Assembly (NCBI GenBank): GCA_964503615.1
Contig: CAZDBA010000012.1
Span: 1 to 48,323 of the forward strand
DNA: 48,323 nt
Direction: 5' to 3'
Origin: CAZDBA01 sp964503615
Lineage (GTDB): Bacteria; Planctomycetota; Planctomycetia; Pirellulales; Pirellulaceae
How positions within the stretch are numbered: the stretch's first letter is position 1; every line of letters begins with the position of its first letter. Below the pieces are notes generated by a model that had not been told where the DNA came from, did no database searches, and saw only the letters and a program-made list of their open reading frames with translations. This document shows, piece by piece, positions 9,174 through 16,375 of the stretch. The position numbers and the translations under genes are program-made.

Positions 9174-9184
9174 CCCTGATTCGC

Positions 9185-10849
9185 TCAGCTTTGTTTCTTC
9201 TTTGCCTGCTGGTCAACGACGTTCAGTCGTTCGTGATTCAATAAGATCTTGATTAGAGATCCAATGATCAGCACAAGCAGTATTGCTGCCGGGAATCCGC
9301 CCAAAGTCGAAATGATTTTGACGCCATCCACTTTGGCAAAGCTGATCATTACCCAAGCCACAGTTCCTACGGTTGTTCCCCAAAGAACTTTCACCACGAT
9401 GTTGCCTTCGGGGTTGTCAGGCGAAATCCCCGTCGAGCTAATGGCCGCCATTGCCGAGGTGTTCGAGTCGGCTGATGTGACGAAGCAGATAAAAAGACTG
9501 ATCACGTAAAACGCGATCACGCCTTGTGCCAGAGGAAACGTTTTGAAGACTTCGAAAGTTACAAACGCGTAGCCTTGATTCGGCCCCTCGCCATTTAAAA
9601 TAGCGAAGAGATCGGCAACGCCTTCCATTTGCATGTGCAATGCGATACCACTGAAAACCGCCATCCAGAACATGCCGAACAGTGCGGGTAAGACCAAGTT
9701 AAACATCATGAACTCACGGACCGTTCTGCCATAAGCAATGCGACCCAGGAAGCAAGCTGAAATCGGTGCCCAAGCAATCCAAACCGCCCAGTAAAACAAC
9801 GTCCAATTATGCGACCAATACGATGCAGCTTCGCCGCTTTCTACTGCAGTTCGCTCGTTTACCATTCCGTTAAACAAGTTCATCGCGAAAAAATCGGAAA
9901 GGTAAATTCCCAGTGACTCCAGACCCAAGTTCACAATAAAGACGGTCGGGCCGAACAAGAATCCTATAACGACTAAACACATCAAAGCTTTGACGTTGAG
10001 GTCGGAGAGGATTCGAATTCCTTTCATCAGGCCCGTTGCACTGGAAACAATGAAACAGCCGACGATAAAGATCGCGATCGCCGCCCATGCCAATTGGTTG
10101 CTGGGCAATCCAAACAGCAAGTTCAATCCGCCACCGATCGCCATGATGCCGGTACCCAGCGAAGCCGCCATCCCGGCAACTAAAGCGTACAGACAAACCG
10201 CATCGATCAAGTTTCCCGTCTGTCCCGTTGTGGCCCGATCACCGAGCAAGGGCACCACGGTTGAACCCAACGAAAACGGCTTGCACATGTTGTAGTAAGC
10301 GAACGCAAATGTCAGCGAGACCACCGCGTAGATCGCATAAGGTGTAAAGGTCCAATGTAAATACATCGTCGAAATGGCGAACGTTGCCGCGCGAGGACTT
10401 TCTGGTTCGATCCCAAGGCCGGGTGGCGGAGAGCCGAAATGACAAAGCGGTTCCGCAGTTGCCCAGAATAAAATCCCGGTAGCGATCGTCGTGCAGATCG
10501 TGATTGCGAACCAGTTCCAGCGATTCATAAGCGGTTTTGCATCCACGCCACCCAGACGCACGTCAGCGAACTTGGAAAAGAAAACCAGGATGCAAATCAA
10601 AATGCAAGCGAATGCACAAATGCTGAACAACCAGCCAAAGTTAAATAAAATCCAGCTCTGAGCAGCAGTCGTTAATTTGTTAAACTGTTCTGGCGAAGTG
10701 AAATTCAAAACGACGACGGCCAGCAAAAACACAAATGGCGGCCAGAACACAAAATGGTTCAGCTCGCCCAGAACTGAACGGAAGGGGCTGACCCGTTGGT
10801 TCTTGTCAGCTTTTTCGACCGGTTTGCGGGCCTTTTTTTTGTGTGCCAT
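9185..10849 (-). CDS. BCCT-family betaine/carnitine/choline transporter
   Basis: A sodium- or proton-coupled transporter for quaternary ammonium compounds in the inner membrane, usually for osmoprotection. The signature segment LFYWAVWIAWAPISACFLGR and the following YGRTVREF match the BCCT family signature, as does the Trp-rich MYLHWTFTPYAIY. Twelve hydrophobic helices are visible. I start at MAHKKKARK (10847-10849), which has AAGGAA upstream and a basic cytoplasmic N-terminus, rather than at a start 33 codons earlier. The product is then 554 residues, normal for the family. The substrate cannot be assigned; the conserved Trp box fits trimethylammonium ligands. Confidence 0.9.
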   Translation of the reverse strand: MAHKKKARKPVEKADKNQRVSPFRSVLGELNHFVFWPPFVFLLAVVVLNFTSPEQFNKLTTAAQSWILFNFGWLFSICAFACILICILVFFSKFADVRLGGVDAKPLMNRWNWFAITICTTIATGILFWATAEPLCHFGSPPPGLGIEPESPRAATFAISTMYLHWTFTPYAIYAVVSLTFAFAYYNMCKPFSLGSTVVPLLGDRATTGQTGNLIDAVCLYALVAGMAASLGTGIMAIGGGLNLLFGLPSNQLAWAAIAIFIVGCFIVSSATGLMKGIRILSDLNVKALMCLVVIGFLFGPTVFIVNLGLESLGIYLSDFFAMNLFNGMVNERTAVESGEAASYWSHNWTLFYWAVWIAWAPISACFLGRIAYGRTVREFMMFNLVLPALFGMFWMAVFSGIALHMQMEGVADLFAILNGEGPNQGYAFVTFEVFKTFPLAQGVIAFYVISLFICFVTSADSNTSAMAAISSTGISPDNPEGNIVVKVLWGTTVGTVAWVMISFAKVDGVKIISTLGGFPAAILLVLIIGSLIKILLNHERLNVVDQQAKKKQS

Positions 10850-10955
10850 TGAGTGCCTGTTCCTTTTCGGTGTCCATGCGAGAATAATCGGACAGTCAAA
10901 TTGTAAACACTGCGAATTGAACACCACATCCACCCAGTGCAGAAACAAGAAAGTT

Positions 10956-11486
10956 ATGAAAGTTTATTTGATCGGTTATCGCGGTAGCGGCAAAACGACT
11001 GTCGGTCGATTGTTGGCCGAACAATTAATGTGGGCATTCGTTGACACCGATTCAGAAATTGTCGCTTCTTCCGGGATGGAGATCAGCAAACTGTTCGCCG
11101 AGCATGGTGAAGAAGAGTTCCGGCGTCAGGAAACAATCGCGATCCAGAATACGACTCAGTTGAACCAAACCGTGGTCAGCCTTGGGGGCGGTGCGTGTCA
11201 AAGGCAGGTCAATCGGGAATTGATCAATCAATCTGGCGGAGTTGCGGTCTGGTTAACCGGTGATGCGGAAACACTTTGGCAGAGGATCTCGGGCGACCAA
11301 GTCTCCCAGGAACAACGTCCCAATCTGACGGGACTGGAAGGGTTGGAAGAAGTAAAACAGTTATTGGACCAACGGCATGAAAATTATGCGGCTTGTGCTG
11401 ATTACGAAATCGACACTGGGAAGTTACCACCGGACCAGATCGCTGGAAAAATCGCCAACTGGTTGCAATCAACCGATAAAAGTTAG
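10956..11486 (+). CDS. aroK: Shikimate kinase
   Basis: A 176-residue cytoplasmic kinase phosphorylating shikimate at the 3-hydroxyl using ATP, the step after AroE. It has the P-loop GYRGSGKTT (residues 7-15), the shikimate- and Mg-binding DTD (30-32), an Arg in EEEFRRQE, the GGG motif in VVSLGGGAC, and the lid segment EQRPNLTG with the ATP-contacting Arg. The start is the ATG giving MKVYLIGYRG, which matches the family; the frame extends upstream without signal. It lies divergent to the BCCT transporter with about 105 bp between them. Together with aroDE it makes two shikimate loci in this window. Confidence 0.93.
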   Translation: MKVYLIGYRGSGKTTVGRLLAEQLMWAFVDTDSEIVASSGMEISKLFAEHGEEEFRRQETIAIQNTTQLNQTVVSLGGGACQRQVNRELINQSGGVAVWLTGDAETLWQRISGDQVSQEQRPNLTGLEGLEEVKQLLDQRHENYAACADYEIDTGKLPPDQIAGKIANWLQSTDKS

Positions 11487-11572
11487 CATCCCTGTGATAA
11501 AGCATCGGTAAATACTGTTGCTGCAAGATCGTCACTCGATCGCATCCTGAAGATTCAACCGCGACTGACTAA

Positions 11573-12910
11573 ATGAACCTGATGATCCTTTATATCTTGC
11601 TGACGGTTGGTGGAGCAGTTGTCGGGGCGTTCGTGAATTGGGGTATCTACAACCTCTGCTACGAAAAACGAGGATCGATTAGCCCTTGGAATTCTGCACG
11701 GGATTCTGCCTCTCCGCGAACCTGGTTGGATTACATTCCGATCCTGGGTTGGTTTTTTCTTAGGCGTGATGACTCGGTTCACGGCCGATTCCATTGGGTC
11801 CGCCCAATGCTGATCGAGCTGACCACCGCCTTGGGAGCCGTTTGGTTTTATCAGTGGCAGATGGCCTCCGGTTTGACCAGCGGAGCAACTTTGGCTGCGC
11901 CTATTGCACCCAGTATTCGTGAAACATGGTTTACCGGTCACGCGTTGTTGATCACTTTGATGTTGATCGCAACCTTCATTGATTTTGATGAAAAGTCGAT
12001 CCCTGACTGGATCACAATTCCCGGGACGTTGGCCGCGTTAGTGTTGGCGGCGTTTTATACCGAGTTCCGCTTGCCTGAGGTTGTTAACAATCAAAATGGT
12101 TTGGGCTTGGTCCACAAGAGCATCACTTTCCACTCAAACTCTGCGGCCCCCATGCCAACTTGGCATCACGACTGGCGCGGGTTGCTGACCGTTTTTGGGG
12201 TGGTCGGTGTGTGGGTGACTGCCTTGCTACCCACCACGCCTTACTTGTTTCGTTTTACGTGGAAAGCGTTTCGCCGATACCCTCGTCGCTGTCTCTGTCT
12301 GGTTTGTGGGTTTATTCGACATCCTCAGCGTAAAACCAAATGTGAAATTCGTACAACAAAACGGGAAAGTTTCTTGCCCTACGTGCGACTATCCGTGTTT
12401 GTATTCGCGGTTGCCACAATGTTGGCAGCCTACGTTTTTTACTTTGGCAACAAGGTCCAGTGGGACAGTTTCTTTGGTTCCATTTTGGGAATGGCCATTG
12501 GCGGTGGTGTAGTTTGGGTCATTCGTATCGTGGGTGGAATGGCTTTGCAACAGGAGGCAATGGGGTTTGGAGATGTGACCCTGATGGCGATGATCGGCGC
12601 TTTTTTGGGTTGGCAAGCTGCTTTGTTGACGTTTGCTTTTGCGCCCTTTGCCGCGATGTTTATCGCCCTTGCCCAACTGATTTTGATTCGTCGCCACGAT
12701 ATCGCGTTTGGTCCTTACCTTTGCCTGGCTGCCATGTTTGTCATCGTTTTTTGGCGTTCGGTGTGGGAATGGGCTCGGCAAACCTATTTCATGTGGGGCT
12801 TGGGGATCTTTGTGCTTGCGATACCGATGTTGGTCCTGTTCGCGCTGATGCTGTTTGGGATTCAGTTTTTGAAAGGGATGTCCGCAAAGAACGAGGGAGC
12901 TAAAACCTGA
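11573..12910 (+). CDS. Prepilin peptidase (A24 family) with large insertion
   Basis: An inner-membrane aspartic protease that cleaves leader peptides of type IV pilins and type II secretion pseudopilins. The two catalytic aspartates are visible: Asp137 in FIDFDEKSIPD and Asp334 in GFGDVTLMAMIGAFLGW. The N-terminal domain resembles PilD (YIPILGWFFLRRDDSVHGR, VRPMLIEL) but lacks the paired CxxC zinc ligands of that loop. About 197 residues separate the aspartates, against roughly 60 in ordinary PilD. The added part holds a basic segment with a Cys pair (CLCLVCGF) and extra membrane helices. At 445 residues it is much longer than the usual 260-290. Confidence 0.88.
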   Translation: MNLMILYILLTVGGAVVGAFVNWGIYNLCYEKRGSISPWNSARDSASPRTWLDYIPILGWFFLRRDDSVHGRFHWVRPMLIELTTALGAVWFYQWQMASGLTSGATLAAPIAPSIRETWFTGHALLITLMLIATFIDFDEKSIPDWITIPGTLAALVLAAFYTEFRLPEVVNNQNGLGLVHKSITFHSNSAAPMPTWHHDWRGLLTVFGVVGVWVTALLPTTPYLFRFTWKAFRRYPRRCLCLVCGFIRHPQRKTKCEIRTTKRESFLPYVRLSVFVFAVATMLAAYVFYFGNKVQWDSFFGSILGMAIGGGVVWVIRIVGGMALQQEAMGFGDVTLMAMIGAFLGWQAALLTFAFAPFAAMFIALAQLILIRRHDIAFGPYLCLAAMFVIVFWRSVWEWARQTYFMWGLGIFVLAIPMLVLFALMLFGIQFLKGMSAKNEGAKT

Positions 12911-12965
12911 GTTTAGCTCGGACAGACCACACAGTCGCCTTTTGCTCAGAGGCAGTCATTTTATT

Positions 12966-13028
12966 GGAAACCCGACGCGTAAGCGAGGAAATAGCTTGCC
13001 TTCGTCCTCGCTAACGCGTCGGGTTACC
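12966..13028. repeat. REP-like palindrome (CCCGACGCGT-AGCGAGG type)
   Basis: AACCCGACGCGTAAGCGAGGA (12969-12989) faces its near-perfect reverse complement at 13005-13025, with one mismatch in 21 bp and a 15-nt loop; pairing extends a few bases outward on each side. I recall the core ACGCGT-AGCGAGG from planctomycete genomes as a dispersed palindromic repeat (unverified). It lies between two plus-strand genes and may also weakly terminate the prepilin peptidase transcript. Confidence 0.75.
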
Positions 13029-13117
13029 ATTTGCACTTCCGAGCGTTTAAGAAATTGCAGCCTCTCCGCGAAAGGCGACTGTGCAACGAATACTATTTTG
13101 TAAATCAATATTCATTT

Positions 13118-13327
13118 AAAGTTTTAACTACCATGCCACTATTCAAAACGATCTCAGAAGTTGGTCCCAATANNNNNNNNNNNNNNNNNNNNNNNNNNNN
13201 NNNNNNNNNNNNNNNNNNNNNNNNNNNNNNNNNNNNNNNNNNNNNNNNNNNNNNNNNNNNNNNNNNNNNNNNAAAGTTTTAACTACCATGCCACTATTCA
13301 AAACGATCTCAGAAGTTGGTCCCAATA
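13118..13327. other. Second scaffold gap of 100 N flanked by identical 55-bp ends
   Basis: Bases 13118-13172 and 13273-13327 are identical (beginning AAAGTTTTAACTACCATGCC, ending GGTCCCAATA) and enclose 100 N, the same arrangement and the same 155-base offset as at 4357-4566. The repeat contains the start codon of the following gene, so that start appears twice (13133 and 13288). Confidence 0.9.
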
Positions 13328-13797
13328 CCGACCTTATTCGCAAGCGGGCTTACGGTATGATCGAAGTTACCGACCAGCGGTTGGTCGCGATTCACTTTCG
13401 ACCTTGGCCAAAACTGATTTCGACCGTCGAAGCGCTTTGGATTGGCGGATGGAAACACAAACAAAAACCCAAGACAAACAGCTGCAAAATTTATTACAAC
13501 CAACCGATTGCGCATCGCAACTACCTCGCTTTGGCATACGTCGAATCGACTTCAGGTACCAGCTACGCCACTTTGCTCAGGGCGTTGTATGTGTTGGACC
13601 ACGTTGCGATGCTAAAAAGGTCGGATGCGATTATCTGCGAAGTTACCAATGACCGTCTGAGCGACCGTTTTCTGCGTCGTCGAGGCTGGGAGCCTTATAT
13701 GGAAGCCTCAAAAAAACGTCACTGGATTCGCCGATTTTACGGCGATTATTCTTCGGTCGAGAAGAAAAGCCTAAAGATCGCGGAGCTAGCTCGCTAG
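13288..13797 (+). CDS. Conserved hypothetical, weak acetyltransferase-like C-terminus
   Basis: A 169-residue soluble protein beginning MPLFKTISEVGPNTDLI. The same start codon is duplicated at 13133 because of the assembly gap; after collapsing the overlap the gene is intact. The C-terminal segment TNDRLSDRFLRRRGWEPYM resembles the end of GNAT acetyltransferases, where N-x-x-(S/A)-x-x-(F/L)-x-x-x-G-(F/W) sits at the acyl-CoA site, but the typical Q/R-x-x-G-x-G/A loop is not evident. I do not assign a function. The N-terminus is basic and aromatic. It is separated from the prepilin peptidase by the REP-like hairpin and the gap. Confidence 0.7.
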   Translation: MPLFKTISEVGPNTDLIRKRAYGMIEVTDQRLVAIHFRPWPKLISTVEALWIGGWKHKQKPKTNSCKIYYNQPIAHRNYLALAYVESTSGTSYATLLRALYVLDHVAMLKRSDAIICEVTNDRLSDRFLRRRGWEPYMEASKKRHWIRRFYGDYSSVEKKSLKIAELAR

Positions 13798-13889
13798 CGA
13801 TTCTGCATCTTTCTATTTACGGTCTTTGCTGGCGCGTCTAACATCCGCCACGTTTCTGGGTAAACCTCCCCCTTTATTACCCCAAGACC

Positions 13890-14957
13890 ATGTTACGTTT
13901 AACCACAATCTCAATACTGCTGGGCATGTTTTGCCTGACAGGATGCCAACAACCCAACGCCGGCGGTACTGCCAGGCGGTCCCTGTTCAATTGGGGGCAG
14001 CCGAACTATACCAGCCCGACGGGGGCGTACCGAAACAATCAGTATGTCGGCCCTTCGAACTGGGATCCAGCTAACGCTGGAGGCTTCGCTAATATCGGAA
14101 ATGGTGGTCAGAATCTGAACATCAATCCTGCGGCACAGCAGGCTCAACATCAGCAGTTCTCAAGTTTGATGGAAGAAGTCCGCTCGCTAAACGGGCGATT
14201 GGGCCGATTCGACTCTGACAATCAGCAGCTTGTAACTGAGCTGGCAGCGATGAAGCAAAAGCTGCAAGTGGCAAACGATTACACCTATCAACTCAAACAG
14301 CAGTTGGCTGACAACACCAGCCAGCTGCAACAGATGCAAGTTGAACGAACTGCAGGCGATCAAGCATTGGCCAATGCTCAGTTTCAACTGGAGCAAATGG
14401 GGCAAAGCCAAGGTCAATTACAACAGCAACTGGCCCAGCAAGCTCAGGAAGCGCAGTTTTCTCAAGCATCGTCCGGCGGTAGCCGTTTTGCCAACGCCAC
14501 ACTTCGTGCCAACAACAGTCTGATGCAAAAGCTGCCTCAGATTCAGATTCCCGGCGTCGAAGCGCGTATGGATGGCGACGTTATTCGCGTTGAAATTCCA
14601 ACCGACCAGCTTTTCCATCAGGGCTCGTATCAAATCAATGCCGCCCACTCTCACCTGTTGCAAAATCTGTCGACTGCGATCAGTCGTAATTTCCCCAGAC
14701 AAATCATCGGTATCGAAGCTCACTGGGACGGTACACAAATTCAGCCCGCCACGACGACACACCATCAACTCACTGCGACCCAATCGTTGGCCGTTTTCGA
14801 TTTTCTGAGCAAGCTTGGCCTGCCTAAAAACCAAATGTTCACAATGGCCATGGGCAGTAATCGCTTGAGACATCCTCAATCGGCGGACGGTAGCGGGATT
14901 AATAAAAATCGGCGTATCGAAGTCGTTATCTACCCTGAAACCTACGACGGTTCCTAA
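13890..14957 (+). CDS. OmpA-like lipoprotein with coiled coil
   Basis: A 355-residue lipoprotein. The signal peptide ends in the lipobox LTGC with lipidated Cys19. A Gly/Asn-rich linker (about 20-80) is followed by a long Gln-rich coiled coil (about 85-200, for example LQVANDYTYQLKQQL). The C-terminal 130 residues are OmpA/MotB-like (QLFHQGSYQINAAHSHLLQNL, EAHWDGTQ, ending NKNRRIEVVIYPE). This domain normally binds peptidoglycan, so the protein probably links the outer membrane to the cell wall, as Pal or OmpA do. Planctomycetes have a thin peptidoglycan, so this is plausible. No operon partner is evident. Confidence 0.82.
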   Translation: MLRLTTISILLGMFCLTGCQQPNAGGTARRSLFNWGQPNYTSPTGAYRNNQYVGPSNWDPANAGGFANIGNGGQNLNINPAAQQAQHQQFSSLMEEVRSLNGRLGRFDSDNQQLVTELAAMKQKLQVANDYTYQLKQQLADNTSQLQQMQVERTAGDQALANAQFQLEQMGQSQGQLQQQLAQQAQEAQFSQASSGGSRFANATLRANNSLMQKLPQIQIPGVEARMDGDVIRVEIPTDQLFHQGSYQINAAHSHLLQNLSTAISRNFPRQIIGIEAHWDGTQIQPATTTHHQLTATQSLAVFDFLSKLGLPKNQMFTMAMGSNRLRHPQSADGSGINKNRRIEVVIYPETYDGS

Positions 14958-14983
14958 CGCTGACGAATTTGCGAAACTAGGAC

Positions 14984-16189
14984 CTACCGCTGGATGTCGA
15001 TCCAAACGAGACGATGATCGGTTGCCAGGGAAAGTGGATAGCTTGGATCGTCTGACTTAGGCCAGAACACGCCTGAATCCTTGACCTCCAAAGTCTTCGA
15101 GGGCAACACATAGTCGATTCGCAGGTTGCCAACACTTCTGTCGTTAAAATCACCCGTGTCCTGCGCAGGGTCGCCAGTATGCTCACTGTTTTTCCTGCCT
15201 GATTGTTGGGCTGCATCCACCGCTCCAAGACTAGCGGGGACAAAGTCGTTGTTGATCAGTTCATGAGTCGTTAACAGTTTGGCCGCTCCTTCGCGACTTT
15301 CACCATCGTTGGGGTCGGCGTTCAGGTCACCTGCGATCACAAAGTTGGCTCCTTCGTCGAGCCCTCCTTTTTGGCCTTGGTCGTCGTAAATGTATTGGCT
15401 TTGGGCAGGTGCGACGTAGTCGGCCCAGAAACGAATCTCGTCGTAGTTGCGACAACCGTTTCTGTCTTCTTCCTGATCAAAAACGGGCGGAGTGGGATGG
15501 CAGACTAGAAAATGAATCGTTTGCTCGCCGATTTGAATCGGAACATCCCAGTGGCTTTTCGAAGACAAACGAAAGACCTCTTTAATTTCGTCGTTGTAGA
15601 ATGAGTTTCCGGTTGCAGGATCGACGGGCCAGCAATTGTCCGGCATGTCCTTCCAAAGGAAATTCTGAAACGTTCGCACGTTATCGGTGTCGATCGGAAA
15701 TTTGGAAAGTACGACCATGCCATATTGGCCAGGGTGGGTTCCGTAGCCAAACGCGTCTACGGTAGTGCCTGTCTTCTTTCCGTCCATGTTCATGTCCACG
15801 CCCGAATCCACGCCGGTATTAACTGGAGCGCAATAGACATACGGATATTCGATCGGTTTTTGATCTTGCTGCGATTTGCCCAAGTAGTTCTTTACGAACA
15901 ATTTCGCAGCCGCTGCTTCTTCGTCGTAGTCAAATTCGTTAAGCAAAATGACATCAGGCCGCGCGTTTTGGATGACCGCAGCGATTTGCGCTGGCTTTTT
16001 GTGGTGGTCTTCTTCCAGTTCGGTCATCAGTTGGCCGTGCTCTTTTCGATAGAGCGAGGTGTTAAAGGTCGCAAAACGAACGGTTTCGGTTTTGGTATCT
16101 TGTGCGCTTAGAGGGCTCGGAAGAAAGAACTGACAAATCAGACCGAGTAGTAACAAGACCATCTTCGAAGCAAGTTTTGAATTTGTCAT
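14984..16189 (-). CDS. Secreted endonuclease/exonuclease/phosphatase-family protein
   Basis: A 401-residue protein with a signal peptide (hydrophobic VLLLLGLICQFFLPSPLSAQ). The EEP fold is shown by FATFNTS (39-45), LLNEFDYDEE with the metal-binding Glu, the GDLNADPNDG motif, and TDHRLVW near the end supplying the catalytic Asp-His. The family hydrolyses phosphodiester or phosphomonoester bonds in DNA, sphingomyelin or inositol phosphates. The export signal favours an extracellular nuclease or phosphatase. It converges on the OmpA-like gene and its substrate cannot be named. Confidence 0.85.
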   Translation of the reverse strand: MTNSKLASKMVLLLLGLICQFFLPSPLSAQDTKTETVRFATFNTSLYRKEHGQLMTELEEDHHKKPAQIAAVIQNARPDVILLNEFDYDEEAAAAKLFVKNYLGKSQQDQKPIEYPYVYCAPVNTGVDSGVDMNMDGKKTGTTVDAFGYGTHPGQYGMVVLSKFPIDTDNVRTFQNFLWKDMPDNCWPVDPATGNSFYNDEIKEVFRLSSKSHWDVPIQIGEQTIHFLVCHPTPPVFDQEEDRNGCRNYDEIRFWADYVAPAQSQYIYDDQGQKGGLDEGANFVIAGDLNADPNDGESREGAAKLLTTHELINNDFVPASLGAVDAAQQSGRKNSEHTGDPAQDTGDFNDRSVGNLRIDYVLPSKTLEVKDSGVFWPKSDDPSYPLSLATDHRLVWIDIQR

Positions 16190-16310
16190 GGCAATATTTA
16201 AAGAGAAAAAGGGATGAGCCGTGAACGGGTAGCGAACGTTCTTGTTGTAAGTTATGAAAAAAATACAGTCAAATCGGTCGGCTCCAGTCTATGTTGTGCA
16301 CCATCACCTC

Positions 16311-16351
16311 CGAATAAGCATGGCACCCTCCCTTCGAATAAGGATGGCACC
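16311..16351. repeat. Two 17-bp direct repeats
   Basis: CGAATAAGCATGGCACC (16311-16327) and CGAATAAGGATGGCACC (16335-16351) differ at one base and are 24 bp apart, just downstream of the recQ stop codon. They may be a short piece of a dispersed repeat. No function is evident. Confidence 0.5.
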
Positions 16352-16375
16352 TTTCGCTTCAGATTTGGCGCACCG

